DNA of 64,000 nt from Thiopseudomonas alkaliphila (GCF_001267175.1 NZ_CP012358.1:1466501-1530500); one strand, 5' to 3'. Shown: positions 18,166 through 26,376, counted from the first letter of the stretch. Notes: generated from the letters alone by a model not told the origin. A program made the numbers and translations.

Positions 18166-18933
18166 ATGAGCCAGCAGCAAGCAACCGTGGAACGCTACAA
18201 AGTGAACCTCGGTTCACTACGAAGCCAAATAGAACTCAAACTACATACTTATCATGCACTCCGAGTTTGGCAAGGCGGGCAGCCTACCGGCAAACCTGGC
18301 TACTCCGTTCCAAGCATGCAGCAGTATTTCGCAATCACAAATATGATTCGATTGACATCTGCTCGGGATAACCCCTACGCAGACTGGTGGATGATCAAGA
18401 TCGAAGAAAAACTAGATCAAGCACAGCAAGAGATGAAAGAGCTGTCCACAATGCTAGAAAAACTCATTACAGCCGTGCCTGAGCAAGTCAGTATCACTGA
18501 AAACCTAAACCAAGAACCATTTATAACGCCTGTGTTCTGTAACAGTCACATGGGATTCAGAGCTGTATTTTTGCTCGAGGCATACGACAGCTTGGCTCGT
18601 AAGATCCTATTAGCTAATCATGTTGGTCTGATGTCTCGTCGAGATATGGAAGGTTTTCTAGACCAAGGCGCTCACCAATTACGCAGCCTGTTTGGACTCG
18701 CATTAACTTACAAAAACATGGGGGTAAGCCGAGATGATATGGCCGCTAATAATGCAAGAGCAAGAGAAGCTATTGAGCGATTAGGTACTCCGCCAAGCGA
18801 TATTCTTCAAGGTATAAAGCGAAGTGAATTTGCTCCAAATATTCAACGTGACAATGCAACCTCTAATAGTGAAGCAGATACTGAAGTCGATCTCGAACAA
18901 CAGTCACAAAATAAAGAACAGCAAACCACGTAA
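18166..18933 (+). CDS. ICE protein, PFL_4669/TIGR03761 family
   Basis: This 255-residue protein matches the TIGR03761 family that is universal in PFGI-1-type ICEs. Typical segments are YHALRVWQGG, a DNPYADWWMIKIEE motif, HMGFRAVFLLEAYDSLARKIL and RRDMEGFLDQGAHQLRSL. It has no signal or membrane segment and an acidic Gln-rich tail. The biochemical role is unknown; neighbours (DUF3158, ssb, topB) point to DNA processing or replication. It starts a small operon behind palindrome array 1 and the shared upstream motif. Confidence 0.85.
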   Translation: MSQQQATVERYKVNLGSLRSQIELKLHTYHALRVWQGGQPTGKPGYSVPSMQQYFAITNMIRLTSARDNPYADWWMIKIEEKLDQAQQEMKELSTMLEKLITAVPEQVSITENLNQEPFITPVFCNSHMGFRAVFLLEAYDSLARKILLANHVGLMSRRDMEGFLDQGAHQLRSLFGLALTYKNMGVSRDDMAANNARAREAIERLGTPPSDILQGIKRSEFAPNIQRDNATSNSEADTEVDLEQQSQNKEQQTT

Positions 18934-18947
18934 CACAAGGAATTAAT

Positions 18948-19457
18948 ATGTCAGTCAAACAATCCCCCTACGACTACGTTCAACAAGCCCCCTACCACAG
19001 CGTCAAACAAGCCCCCTACCTAAAAGGCCTTTTAAAGCCTTTTAAGGGTAAAGGGGACTATGAGGTTTTAGAGCAGCAAATGATTGAGGCGCGTGAGGGG
19101 ATTGCCGCAATGATGGAACAGATTTCAGATATCTGGGCTAAGCCACCCTTCTCTCTCTTAGCACTACAAGCTGGTACACAGCCTTCAACTTCTGGAGCTA
19201 CACATTTACGATGGCGCAGTCGTGGGCGAGGACAAAAAATGGGCGTCGGTGTATGGGTTCAATCTATGAAAGACCGCAGAACGCCGGAAGAACTACTGGA
19301 TGAACTCTACTGGTTCGAAGTTCTACGCATTCAGACAAACATGCAAATGAGTTGCTTACAGTTCATTATGAAGCAGGCTCGTGAGTGCCAGGAAAAAATG
19401 GATGAAGCTGCAGAGATCTTAGCTAAAGCTAAAGAAGCCAAAGCTGAAACTCCGTGA
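18948..19457 (+). CDS. DUF3158 family ICE protein
   Basis: A 169-residue cytoplasmic protein with the family core HLRWRSRGRGQKMGVGVW and a helical C-terminal half. Its N terminus contains a threefold QSPYDYV/QAPYHSV/QAPYLKG repeat. It follows the TIGR03761 gene by 14 bp, the order usual in these ICEs, so the two are cotranscribed. The function is unknown. Confidence 0.8.
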   Translation: MSVKQSPYDYVQQAPYHSVKQAPYLKGLLKPFKGKGDYEVLEQQMIEAREGIAAMMEQISDIWAKPPFSLLALQAGTQPSTSGATHLRWRSRGRGQKMGVGVWVQSMKDRRTPEELLDELYWFEVLRIQTNMQMSCLQFIMKQARECQEKMDEAAEILAKAKEAKAETP

Positions 19458-19473
19458 TTGCGGAAAATTCGCC

Positions 19474-19519
19474 GGGCGGAACAAATTCCGTCTGGCCGAA
19501 AATCTACTCCGTTCCGCCC
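19474..19519 (+). promoter_or_regulatory. Long-range hairpin, copy 1
   Basis: GGGCGGAAC (19474-19482) is perfectly complementary to GTTCCGCCC (19511-19519). The inner part (GCCGAA...ACTCCGTTCCG) resembles the hairpin at 21409. There is no T run after it, so it is not an obvious terminator. Confidence 0.5.
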
Positions 19520-19565
19520 AATAGATTAGACTCAGATGATGGCCTCCCCTAAAAACACCAAAGAT

Positions 19566-19622
19566 AGCATTACTGATGCAAAAAAAACGAACTGAAGAAG
19601 CTGATTCAGCGGCTGAAAGAGG
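19566..19622 (+). pseudogene. RelE-type toxin C-terminal remnant, copy 1
   Basis: Nearly identical to 20254-20312, but one base shorter in the A run, so the frame is lost. Together the two copies flank the DinJ-like antitoxin as a direct repeat of about 57 bp. Confidence 0.6.
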
Positions 19623-19764
19623 AATACCAGTAAGCACTTTTATGAGGGGTAACACCTTATTTAACGAACACACCACCGTTCGGCAGTCGCTCTTAGGTGT
19701 TCCAGTGTGCAGTGAAAGCACCAAGCGATAACAGTTGTTTGCACAAATAAGAGGAGATATTGTT

Positions 19765-20007
19765 ATGTTAACCGCTATGAATACCGATGTACGTAGTCGT
19801 GTGAGCGCTGATCTCAAGCAGGAAGCTGCAGAAGTCTTGCAAGGTTGTGGTTTGAATGTCAGCAGTGCGATCCGCTTATTCTTGGAGCAAGTCGTTCAAG
19901 AGCAGAAGCTGCCTTTTGAGGTCAAACGTCATCCATCTGCAAAAATGAAAATAGCGCTGCAAGAAGCAAAGGCAATAGAAGCCATGTTTAGTAACATGGA
20001 GACATGA
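19765..20007 (+). CDS. RelB/DinJ family antitoxin (orphan)
   Basis: An 80-residue ribbon-helix-helix type antitoxin: it begins MLTAMNTDVRSRVSADLKQE and contains GLNVSSAIRLFLEQVV. ATG 19765 is preceded by AAGAGGAG; an upstream start at 19735 lacks one. Such proteins bind DNA and neutralise a YafQ/RelE-type RNase. The adjacent toxin gene is truncated (20042-20206), so this copy may only autoregulate or protect against the same toxin made elsewhere. Confidence 0.85.
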   Translation: MLTAMNTDVRSRVSADLKQEAAEVLQGCGLNVSSAIRLFLEQVVQEQKLPFEVKRHPSAKMKIALQEAKAIEAMFSNMET

Positions 20008-20041
20008 TGTCGGAGCTGGATAGTGACCAAAAAATCAAGTT

Positions 20042-20206
20042 GTAAGTGCTCCAGAGTGGCTCGACCATGCCCTTTTAGGGCCTGACTGGGCGGGAGCCAG
20101 AGAGCTACATATTGGCAGTGATTTTTTATTGGTGTACCGATTATCTGATAAAGGCGACAGCGTAATACTTGTAAATATTGGCACCCACAGTGAGCTATTT
20201 GGATAA
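20042..20206 (+). pseudogene. YafQ-type toxin, N-terminally truncated
   Basis: The frame encodes the C-terminal half of a YafQ mRNA interferase (APEWLDHALLGPDW, ARELHIGSDFLLVYRL, VNIGTHSELFG), including the HIGxDxLLxYR and HSELF motifs. No start codon or N-terminal half is present: a TGA lies upstream in frame at about 20027 and the antitoxin ends 35 bp before. Confidence 0.8.
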
Positions 20207-20250
20207 CTTCATAATAAGGTAAAAATAAAGGTACAAACTTACTTCATTAA

Positions 20251-20319
20251 GGCAGTATTACTGACGCAAAAAAAGCCGAACTGAAGAAGCTGATTCAGCG
20301 GCTGAAAGAGGGATTATAA
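20251..20319 (+). pseudogene. RelE-type toxin C-terminal remnant, copy 2
   Basis: An open stretch of about 20 codons (ITDAKKAELKKLIQRLKEGL, stop 20317-20319) resembles the tail of the RelE toxins that precede NadS-type antitoxins. The body of the toxin gene is missing. Confidence 0.6.
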
Positions 20320-20320
20320 T

Positions 20321-20509
20321 ATGAGCTTTTTTGACGAGTTAAAGGTCTCTCTAGAAGAGGCCGTAGAAATCAAAAACGGTACCAAGTTCCCAGCTCGTGT
20401 AACTCGCTACGAGCTAACAGATGCTCGGCCTATTAGAAAAGGCAACAAGAGCAGTCAGAAACGGGATATTGCTCTAGGCAAGACCATTGCAACGGAATGG
20501 AAGGAGTGA
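20321..20509 (+). pseudogene. NadS/HigA-type antitoxin, truncated
   Basis: The 62-residue product starts like NadS antitoxins (MSFFDELKVSLEEAVEIKNG, then RVTRYEL) but departs after IRKG, exactly where the helix-turn-helix should begin, and ends early (family about 90-100 residues). It follows the RelE remnant by two bases, as toxin and antitoxin do in intact pairs. Confidence 0.65.
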
Positions 20510-20513
20510 CCAC

Positions 20514-20641
20514 TGTTCACTCCATGAACACCTAAAACATCAGCAAGCACTGTCTAGGCCCTAGACACCTAAAACACCAACAATCGCTGTTAACACTGTT
20601 AGCACCCAAAACATCAGCAAGCACTGTTCACACTGTGAACA
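20514..20641. repeat. Palindrome array 2 (37-bp period, covarying arms)
   Basis: Four 17-bp palindromes at 20514, 20551, 20588 and 20625, exactly 37 bp apart: TGTTCAC/ATGAACA, TGTCTAG/CTAGACA, TGTTAAC/GTTAGCA and TGTTCAC/GTGAACA. The linker is the same AACACCTAAAACATCAGCAA type as in array 1. Confidence 0.92.
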
Positions 20642-20694
20642 CCCAAAATACCGGCACAATTGCGCGTAAAAGCACAACGAGTTACCATCAAAGC

Positions 20695-20866
20695 TCATGT
20701 CGCTGGTCGTTGACTGGCAACTGCCCAAAGCTTCTGTGCATCATGAAAATGAGGCGTTACTATGGTAACTTGATGCTATTAACACCATCCGTTGCGGAGA
20801 TCACTCCGCTACGGCAGTGTTTCTCCATGCGTGATGGATTTTCCAAAACTAGGGAGAAACATAACT
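20695..20866 (+). promoter_or_regulatory. Structured leader RNA, copy A
   Basis: It has four helices shared with copies at 31072 and 56344. Helix 1: GCTGGTC/GACTGGC (20702-20718). Helix 2: GCTTC/GAGGC (20730-20755). Helix 3: GCGGAG/CTCCGC (20794-20809). Helix 4: TGTTTCTCC/GGAGAAACA (20818-20861), which includes the Shine-Dalgarno of the 20867 gene. Confidence 0.75.
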
Positions 20867-21193
20867 ATGCAAACTAGCTTTGAGCTGTACCGAGCACTCG
20901 TGTCTATCAATGTGACCGAGGATCGTGCTAAAGCTGTTGTCGTGGCCCTGGAGGCTGATATGACAAACCACTTAGCAACTAAAACTGATATCACCGAGTT
21001 AAAAGCTAAGTTCAATGAACTTAGAATCGCTACTAAAGCCGATATCAACGAGCTAAAAGCTGAGCTCAATGAGCTTAAAGCCGCTACAAAAGCTGAACTC
21101 AATGAGCTAGAGCTCAGACTTACCATTAGAATGGCATTGATGCTCTCAACTGCCGTAGGAATAGGCTTGGCATTAGCCAAACTTTTATTCTAA
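20867..21193 (+). CDS. Coiled-coil membrane-anchored protein (DUF1640-like)
   Basis: A 108-residue protein. An N-terminal helix precedes a heptad-rich region with threefold repeats of the type TKxDIxELKAxxNEL (about residues 40-80), then a C-terminal hydrophobic anchor (ALMLSTAVGIGLALAKLLF). It resembles bacterial DUF1640/CCDC90-like coiled-coil proteins. I start at ATG 20867, which places the ribosome binding site GGGAGA in the last helix of the leader. It is followed by a strong terminator. The function is unknown. Confidence 0.7.
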   Translation: MQTSFELYRALVSINVTEDRAKAVVVALEADMTNHLATKTDITELKAKFNELRIATKADINELKAELNELKAATKAELNELELRLTIRMALMLSTAVGIGLALAKLLF

Positions 21194-21202
21194 TACGCTA
21201 TA

Positions 21203-21234
21203 CAAGAAACCTGTCAACGCAGGTTTCTTGTTTT
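21203..21234 (+). terminator. Intrinsic terminator
   Basis: CAAGAAACCTG/CAGGTTTCTTG, an 11-bp perfect stem followed by TTTT. Confidence 0.9.
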
Positions 21235-21296
21235 ACATTAAAGATTTAAATGGCTCTTAGTGTAAACATCAGCCACTAACACCACGAATAAATCAC

Positions 21297-21350
21297 TGTC
21301 TACACTGTAGACACCCAGAACAACAGCAACTACTGTTAAGGCCCTTAACA
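21297..21350. repeat. Palindrome array 3 (37-bp period)
   Basis: Two 17-bp palindromes at 21297 (TGTCTAC/GTAGACA) and 21334 (TGTTAAG/CTTAACA), 37 bp apart, with two further arm sequences not seen in arrays 1 and 2. Confidence 0.88.
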
Positions 21351-21408
21351 CTCCTGAGAACAAAACTGCTGTTAGTACCTGATCAATTACAATTACCGCC
21401 TAAAATCT

Positions 21409-21456
21409 GCGACGGAAAAACGCACTTATAGCCGAATACACACTCCGTTCCGTCGC
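21409..21456 (+). promoter_or_regulatory. Long-range hairpin, copy 2
   Basis: GCGACGGAA (21409-21417) pairs perfectly with TTCCGTCGC (21448-21456). The inner 3' part GCCGAATACACACTCCG resembles that of the hairpin at 19474. It lies upstream of ssb. Confidence 0.5.
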
Positions 21457-21493
21457 TGCAACTCTGCAATGACTACCTTGATATCCGCTCCAA

Positions 21494-21534
21494 TTAATCC
21501 GGCTAGCTCAATATCAGGTTACCCCTCATTTAAC
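21494..21534 (+). promoter_or_regulatory. Shared ICE upstream motif, copy 2
   Basis: TTAATCCG, ten bases, then TATCAGGTTA and a CTCATTT tail, 94 bp before ssb. It aligns without gaps to 18063 and 32220. Confidence 0.6.
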
Positions 21535-21587
21535 ATCACCTCTTAATGCAAGCTCTAATATCCATACATCACACAGAGGGCTGTAAA

Positions 21588-22100
21588 ATGGCACGGAGTA
21601 TTAATAAAGTTCAATTGATTGGTCATATCGGTGGCGACCCAACAACCACCGCGGCAGCAAACGGCACATCAATTACAAACTTCTCAGTAGCAACTGGCGA
21701 GTCATGGATAGATAAAAATACAGGGCAAAGACAAGAAAGAACTGAGTGGCACCGAGTCACTTGCTTTGGAAAAATCGCTGAAATTATTGCTCAGTACGCA
21801 AAAAAAGGGACACGCATCTATATCGAAGGCAAGAACAGAACGCGAGAATGGACAGATGAGCAAGGTATTAAACGTTATACCACAGAGGTGATCGTTGACT
21901 TGAGTGGCCAGGCCATTTTACTTGACTCAAAAGCAGACAGTAATGACGCTACTGAAGCGCGTGCACAAAGCCAGTATAAATCGTATATGCAAAACACTCC
22001 GAATCAAAACAGCTCAATGAATCCCACCCCAACTGCTCATCCTCATCAACCCAGTCAAGCGCCGAATGAGCCTGCTTTCGATGACGATATTCCGTTCTAG
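21588..22100 (+). CDS. ssb: Single-stranded DNA-binding protein of the ICE
   Basis: A 170-residue SSB: OB-fold (residues 1-110: INKVQLIGHIGGDP, EWHRVTCFGKIAEI), a Gln/Asn/Pro-rich linker and the conserved acidic tip DDDIPF used to recruit partner proteins. ATG 21588 gives the standard MARSINKVQLIG start; an upstream ATG at 21546 is less likely. It protects transfer or replication intermediates and sits with topB, as in related ICEs. Confidence 0.93.
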   Translation: MARSINKVQLIGHIGGDPTTTAAANGTSITNFSVATGESWIDKNTGQRQERTEWHRVTCFGKIAEIIAQYAKKGTRIYIEGKNRTREWTDEQGIKRYTTEVIVDLSGQAILLDSKADSNDATEARAQSQYKSYMQNTPNQNSSMNPTPTAHPHQPSQAPNEPAFDDDIPF

Positions 22101-22229
22101 CGCTACGCTTTAATATGTCTGTTGCCACCTACCAAGGTCGGCAGCAGATAGCCCACAAGATCACAGAGGTAAGTTACCAATCCCCAGTGGGATAATCTGT
22201 TTTGACACAATATTATTGAAGAGTTAATC

Positions 22230-24242
22230 ATGCGATTGTTTCTATGTGAAAAGCCCAGTCAAGGGCGAGATATTGCGAAAAGCCTGGGTGCAAACAAGCG
22301 CGGAAACGGTTATTACGAAGGGGCTGGAAATGTAGTCACTTGGTGTATTGGACACTTAGTGGAGACAGCACCACCTGAAGCCTACGATGAAATGTTTAAA
22401 AAATGGTCTCTTGAAACCCTACCTATAGTGCCGCAACAATGGCAAATGGTCGTCAAAAAATCCACAGCTGCCCAGTTTAAAGTAGTCAAAAATCTATTAT
22501 CTAAAACCACAGAGCTAATCATTGCCACGGATGCCGATCGCGAAGGCGAAATGATTGCAAGAGAACTAGTGGACCTATGCAACTACCGTGGCCCGATTAA
22601 ACGTCTGTGGCTATCAGCCCTCAACGATGCGTCCATTCAGAAAGCACTAGGGCAGCTCAAGCTAGGCCATGAAACTGAATCCTTATACTATTCAGCGCTT
22701 GGCCGGTCACGAGCAGACTGGTTAATCGGAATGAATCTATCACGATTATTTACATTGCTAGGCCAGCGCGCAGGATATCAAGGTGTGTTATCCGTTGGCC
22801 GAGTACAAACACCTACATTAAAACTGGTGGCTGACAGGGAAAATCAAGTCAATAATTTTGTGCCTGTGCCCTTCTGGAGCTTAGACGTCGTACTATCGAA
22901 CACAGAAGGCATACCATTTGTAGCTCGCTGGCAATGCCCTGAAGAGCTGGCCGATGAGGCCGGTCGATGCATTAATCAATCAGTAGCACATACCGCTGAA
23001 CAACAGATAAGGGCAGCCGCTCTAGCGACTGTGACCCAACTCAACGTAGCCCGTAAAAAAGAGTTCCCCCCCTTACCTTATGAACTCGGTGAATTACAAA
23101 AAGTATGCTCCAGTAAATTCGGTTTAGGCGCTCAAGCCACTCTAGATACCGTTCAAGCACTGTATGAAACACATAAACTGGTTACTTACCCACGCGTAGA
23201 TACCGGCTATTTGCCGGAAAACATGCACAATGAAGCCCCTGCTATTTTACAAGCAATGCTTAAGTCCGATGCACTGCTTGAACAGCTAGTGCAACAGTCA
23301 AATACCGGATTGAAATCACCTGCATGGAACGATGCCAAAGTGACTGCACACCATGGGATTATCCCAACCGCCGAAGTTGCAAATTTAAGCCAACTGTCCC
23401 AAATAGAGCGTGGGGTATATGACCTCATTAAAATGCGTTACTTAGCCCAGTTTTTTCCTCCTCACGAGTTCGACAAAACCGAAGTTACCTTAACTGCAGC
23501 TCAATACACCTTAAAAGCTGTAGGAAAAAAAATTATAACGCCAGGCTGGCGAATAACCCTGCTCAAAAGCAACGATCAAGAGCAGTCCACAGATAAAGAC
23601 GATGAATCAGGTCAAGAATTACCTCAGCTCATTGAAGGTCAAGCTTGCAACATCATGGACTGTAAAATTGAAGCTAAAAAAACTAAGGCCCCTTCCTTAT
23701 TCACTGAAGGAACACTCATTGAAGCGATGAAACAAGTCGGGCGCTATGTATCTGACCCTAGATTAAAAGCTAAGTTAAAAGAAACCACAGGCATTGGAAC
23801 CAATGCAACAAGAGCTGGAATTATTAAAAACTTACTTGATCGAAAACTCATCGTAAAAAAAGGAAAACGCCATCTGATCGCATCCAGTGAAGCACACGAC
23901 CTGTTAACAGCTGTGCCCGCTGCCATCTCTAACCCTGGTACCACAGCAATTTGGGAGCAAGCCCTGGATATGGTTGAATCAGGAGAGCTTTCGTTAGAGA
24001 CCTTCGTCGCTAAACAATCAACGTGGATTGCCAATATTGTTGATAAGTATCAGAACCAACCTTTCAACATAAAAGTAACAGTTGAGAAAACACCCGCTTG
24101 TACTCTATGTGGTAGTCCAACACGGCGTAGAAAGGGAAAAAATGGCGACTTTTATGGATGCAGTAAATACCCTCAGTGCAAGGGCATTATCAATATCGAA
24201 CAAAAGAAAAAACCAAGGCGTCAATCAGTTTCACGCAAGTAG
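22230..24242 (+). CDS. topB: DNA topoisomerase III (ICE-borne TopB)
   Basis: A 670-residue type IA topoisomerase that relaxes or decatenates DNA. The Toprim core has DADREGE (101-107), the active tyrosine is Y320 in TYPRVDTGYL, and a C-terminal four-cysteine zinc ribbon (CTLCGSP...YGCSKYPQCKG) ends the protein. ICE-encoded copies follow ssb in this family and probably help resolve replicating or transferring circles. Cys-rich tail and basic end are normal. Confidence 0.93.
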   Translation: MRLFLCEKPSQGRDIAKSLGANKRGNGYYEGAGNVVTWCIGHLVETAPPEAYDEMFKKWSLETLPIVPQQWQMVVKKSTAAQFKVVKNLLSKTTELIIATDADREGEMIARELVDLCNYRGPIKRLWLSALNDASIQKALGQLKLGHETESLYYSALGRSRADWLIGMNLSRLFTLLGQRAGYQGVLSVGRVQTPTLKLVADRENQVNNFVPVPFWSLDVVLSNTEGIPFVARWQCPEELADEAGRCINQSVAHTAEQQIRAAALATVTQLNVARKKEFPPLPYELGELQKVCSSKFGLGAQATLDTVQALYETHKLVTYPRVDTGYLPENMHNEAPAILQAMLKSDALLEQLVQQSNTGLKSPAWNDAKVTAHHGIIPTAEVANLSQLSQIERGVYDLIKMRYLAQFFPPHEFDKTEVTLTAAQYTLKAVGKKIITPGWRITLLKSNDQEQSTDKDDESGQELPQLIEGQACNIMDCKIEAKKTKAPSLFTEGTLIEAMKQVGRYVSDPRLKAKLKETTGIGTNATRAGIIKNLLDRKLIVKKGKRHLIASSEAHDLLTAVPAAISNPGTTAIWEQALDMVESGELSLETFVAKQSTWIANIVDKYQNQPFNIKVTVEKTPACTLCGSPTRRRKGKNGDFYGCSKYPQCKGIINIEQKKKPRRQSVSRK

Positions 24243-24788
24243 CTCCACCACATCTTAAAAATCTACGACAGCTAGCTTTTGCGCTTTCGATAATGGGTTG
24301 GAACTTGCCTTTTTACATCGCGCCCTAGCATAATAATAATGTAAATCTGTTTGGCCGCATTGTCAGCTACAAAGCGGTAACACTTGTTAGCTAGTAGCTT
24401 GAGTGTTTCTCCAAAAAAGCTGAGTGCCTGGGAAGATCAGCGCGTTGCTAGGGGTAGTAATGCCGGGCTTCTTTTACCATGTTAACACCGTTAATTTTTC
24501 ACTTTTTAGCATGTCTCCAGCAAATGTTCAGACGTTTTTAAGCTACAGACAGAAACGTGTGAACATTTGCTTGAACATCACAGTCAATGCCTGGCCCAGG
24601 TGAAAGGGCAACCGTTTGTGCAGGGATCTGCGCCGACTTGCTGGAAACAGACAAGAACTTGAGACAGGTCACTATAAGTCTCATGCTGGAAAATAGCTTT
24701 TGAAGGGGAGCTTAAATCCAACGCGTGGCCAAGAAACATACTCTATCGCCTGATTCAAGCCAGGCTATCTATCGGTCCCAAAAAATAG
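24243..24788. other. Gene-poor stretch between topB and the iron operon
   Basis: About 550 bp without a complete gene. The minus strand near 24265-24415 keeps an open frame (LKLLANKCYRFVADNAA, then IYIIIMLGRDVKRQV) that has no clear start and that I do not recognise; it may be a remnant. The stretch also holds the long inverted repeat at 24519-24571. Confidence 0.5.
24519..24571. repeat. Long inverted repeat
   Basis: AGCAAATGTTC-AG-ACGTTT (24519-24537) pairs with AAACGT-GT-GAACATTTGCT (24553-24571): 17 of 19 positions pair around a 15-base loop. There is no T run, so it is not a terminator. Confidence 0.85.
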
Positions 24789-24839
24789 AATCCTGCTGGA
24801 TGACTTAGTTGAAGAACTAAGCCGTACAGCAGGATTTTT
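24789..24839 (+). terminator. Two-part hairpin terminator ahead of the fecI-like gene
   Basis: AATCCTGCTG/CAGCAGGATT outer stem with a CTTAGTT/AACTAAG inner stem, followed by TTTTT. It insulates the iron operon from upstream transcription. Confidence 0.75.
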
Positions 24840-24886
24840 CACATATACATCCATAGTGCTCAAAAATAAGAAAAGCCCGCCTATTT

Positions 24887-24905
24887 GATAATGATTATCG
24901 TTTAA
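24887..24905 (+). promoter_or_regulatory. Probable Fur box
   Basis: GATAATGATTATCGTTT closely resembles the Fur consensus of GATAAT hexamers and lies just upstream of the sigma factor gene. It predicts iron repression of the operon. Confidence 0.75.
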
Positions 24906-24911
24906 TATAAG

Positions 24912-25448
24912 GTGTCGCCCAATTATTTTGATGGATCCATAGCGTTGACTAGTGAAATACACCTAAAGCTATTTCTAGAGCATCGTAATAAACTCATTGC
25001 TTATGCGACTTCGTTGCTGAATAGCCAAGACTCCGCAGAAGATCTGATACAAGAAGCGTGGATAAGATTTCACAAGCTTCCCACAACAGAAATACAGCAC
25101 CCTTCCAGCTATTTATTTAAAATTGTGCGTAACCTTGCTTTGGATCAGCTAAGAAAAAAGCGTGTCGAAAGGCTCTGGATTGATCCATTAACAGACCAAA
25201 CAATAGAAATAGCTTCAAATAAGCACAACCCAACGACCACATTAAGCTTTAACAGTACAGCTAAAAAAATGGAGCAAGCACTTAGCTCTCTTGAGCCGCA
25301 CATGCGTACTGCTTTTGAAATGCATCGTTTGGGTGGCTACACTATGCAACAAATCAGTGAACATTTAGGCATCTCGGTGAGTTCAGTACACAGAGCAATT
25401 CACTCAGCGTTACAAAAATGTTTGGAGTCCTTAAAAGATGAACTCTGA
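24912..25448 (+). CDS. FecI-like ECF sigma factor
   Basis: A 178-residue ECF sigma factor: region 2 at about residues 25-90 (LLNSQDSAEDLIQEAWIRFH) and region 4 helix-turn-helix at about 140-170 (YTMQQISEHLGISVSSVHRAI). Together with the FecR-like and TonB-receptor genes it forms a cell-surface signalling system that induces the receptor when its ligand is bound. The start is uncertain: GTG 24912, or TTG 24945 if the first 11 residues are excluded. Its stop overlaps the fecR-like start. Confidence 0.9.
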   Translation: MSPNYFDGSIALTSEIHLKLFLEHRNKLIAYATSLLNSQDSAEDLIQEAWIRFHKLPTTEIQHPSSYLFKIVRNLALDQLRKKRVERLWIDPLTDQTIEIASNKHNPTTTLSFNSTAKKMEQALSSLEPHMRTAFEMHRLGGYTMQQISEHLGISVSSVHRAIHSALQKCLESLKDEL

Positions 25449-26376
25449 CTCCAAAGACTTACAAATCGAATCAGCTGAAAGTCAAGCCTTAGACTGGAAG
25501 ATTAAGCTGAATGAGAAACCTAATAATTTTTTCATTAAAAGAGCTCATGCAATCTGGCTTCAAAGCAATCCTCTGCATCTAGAAAGCTGGAATAAAATAG
25601 AAAAACTATGGCTACTAACAGGTCAAATACAGCCAGAAACTAGCAAGCATTGGCCTAAAACAGATACCAACATCCACAAAAAAACAAATAACAGATTTAA
25701 ACGGTTTAGCACCGCTGCCATTTTAGTTCTATCAATTTCTATTGGGTGGCACGTCAATACCGGGGAAGAACACCCACAACAACAGCGCCTCACTGACGGC
25801 TCAACTATTTGGTCCGCTCCAGGAACAAAAATAGAAGTCAACTTTAATAACACCCAGCGAAAAGTAACCCTATATTTAGGTAAAGCCTATTTTAAAGTTA
25901 GTCCAGAAAATGACCGCCCATTTATAGTTCAGAAAGGCAATACAAAGATTAAAGTAACTGGTACCGCCTTTGCCGTAGAAAACACCGGACAGCACCTGAC
26001 CATCGCGGTAGAAAGTGGCTCAGTACTCGTCAACCATGAACAACACCAGTTCACGTTAACGGCCGGCCAACAAGCCAATATTCAGACAAAATCAAGCTCT
26101 CCGCCCTCTATACATCCTGTCCAAGGAAAAATTGCCCATTGGCGAAAACTTGAATTAGAAGTAAAAAATCAATCCATTAAGACATTAGTTAAAGATGTCG
26201 AACGCTACACCTCATGGCCAATCATTATTCTCGACCCGACATTGTCCACAAAAACAGTGAGTGGCCTATACGATATGAGCGACCCAGAGCAAGCGTTAAG
26301 CGAAATGCTCTACCCTCATGGGGCTTATTTTAAAAAAATATGGCCTGGAATCTTATTGATTGACAAAAAAGACTGA
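25438..26376 (+). CDS. FecR-like anti-sigma/sigma regulator
   Basis: A 312-residue inner-membrane regulator. A cytoplasmic N-terminal domain (DUF4880-like, W40, W51, W58) precedes one membrane span (about 91-105) and a periplasmic FecR domain (DGSTIWSAPGTKIEV, FKVSPENDRPFIV, VTGTAFAVE), then a C-terminal STN-like domain. It relays the ligand signal from the receptor's STN domain to the sigma factor. Start ATG overlaps the sigma gene by 11 bases. Confidence 0.9.
   Translation: MNSDSKDLQIESAESQALDWKIKLNEKPNNFFIKRAHAIWLQSNPLHLESWNKIEKLWLLTGQIQPETSKHWPKTDTNIHKKTNNRFKRFSTAAILVLSISIGWHVNTGEEHPQQQRLTDGSTIWSAPGTKIEVNFNNTQRKVTLYLGKAYFKVSPENDRPFIVQKGNTKIKVTGTAFAVENTGQHLTIAVESGSVLVNHEQHQFTLTAGQQANIQTKSSSPPSIHPVQGKIAHWRKLELEVKNQSIKTLVKDVERYTSWPIIILDPTLSTKTVSGLYDMSDPEQALSEMLYPHGAYFKKIWPGILLIDKKD

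Noticed and set aside
24400-24412. GTGTTTCTCC as a further copy of the leader RNA
   Set aside because: Only one arm is present, there is no start codon at the right distance on either strand, and none of the other helices occurs.
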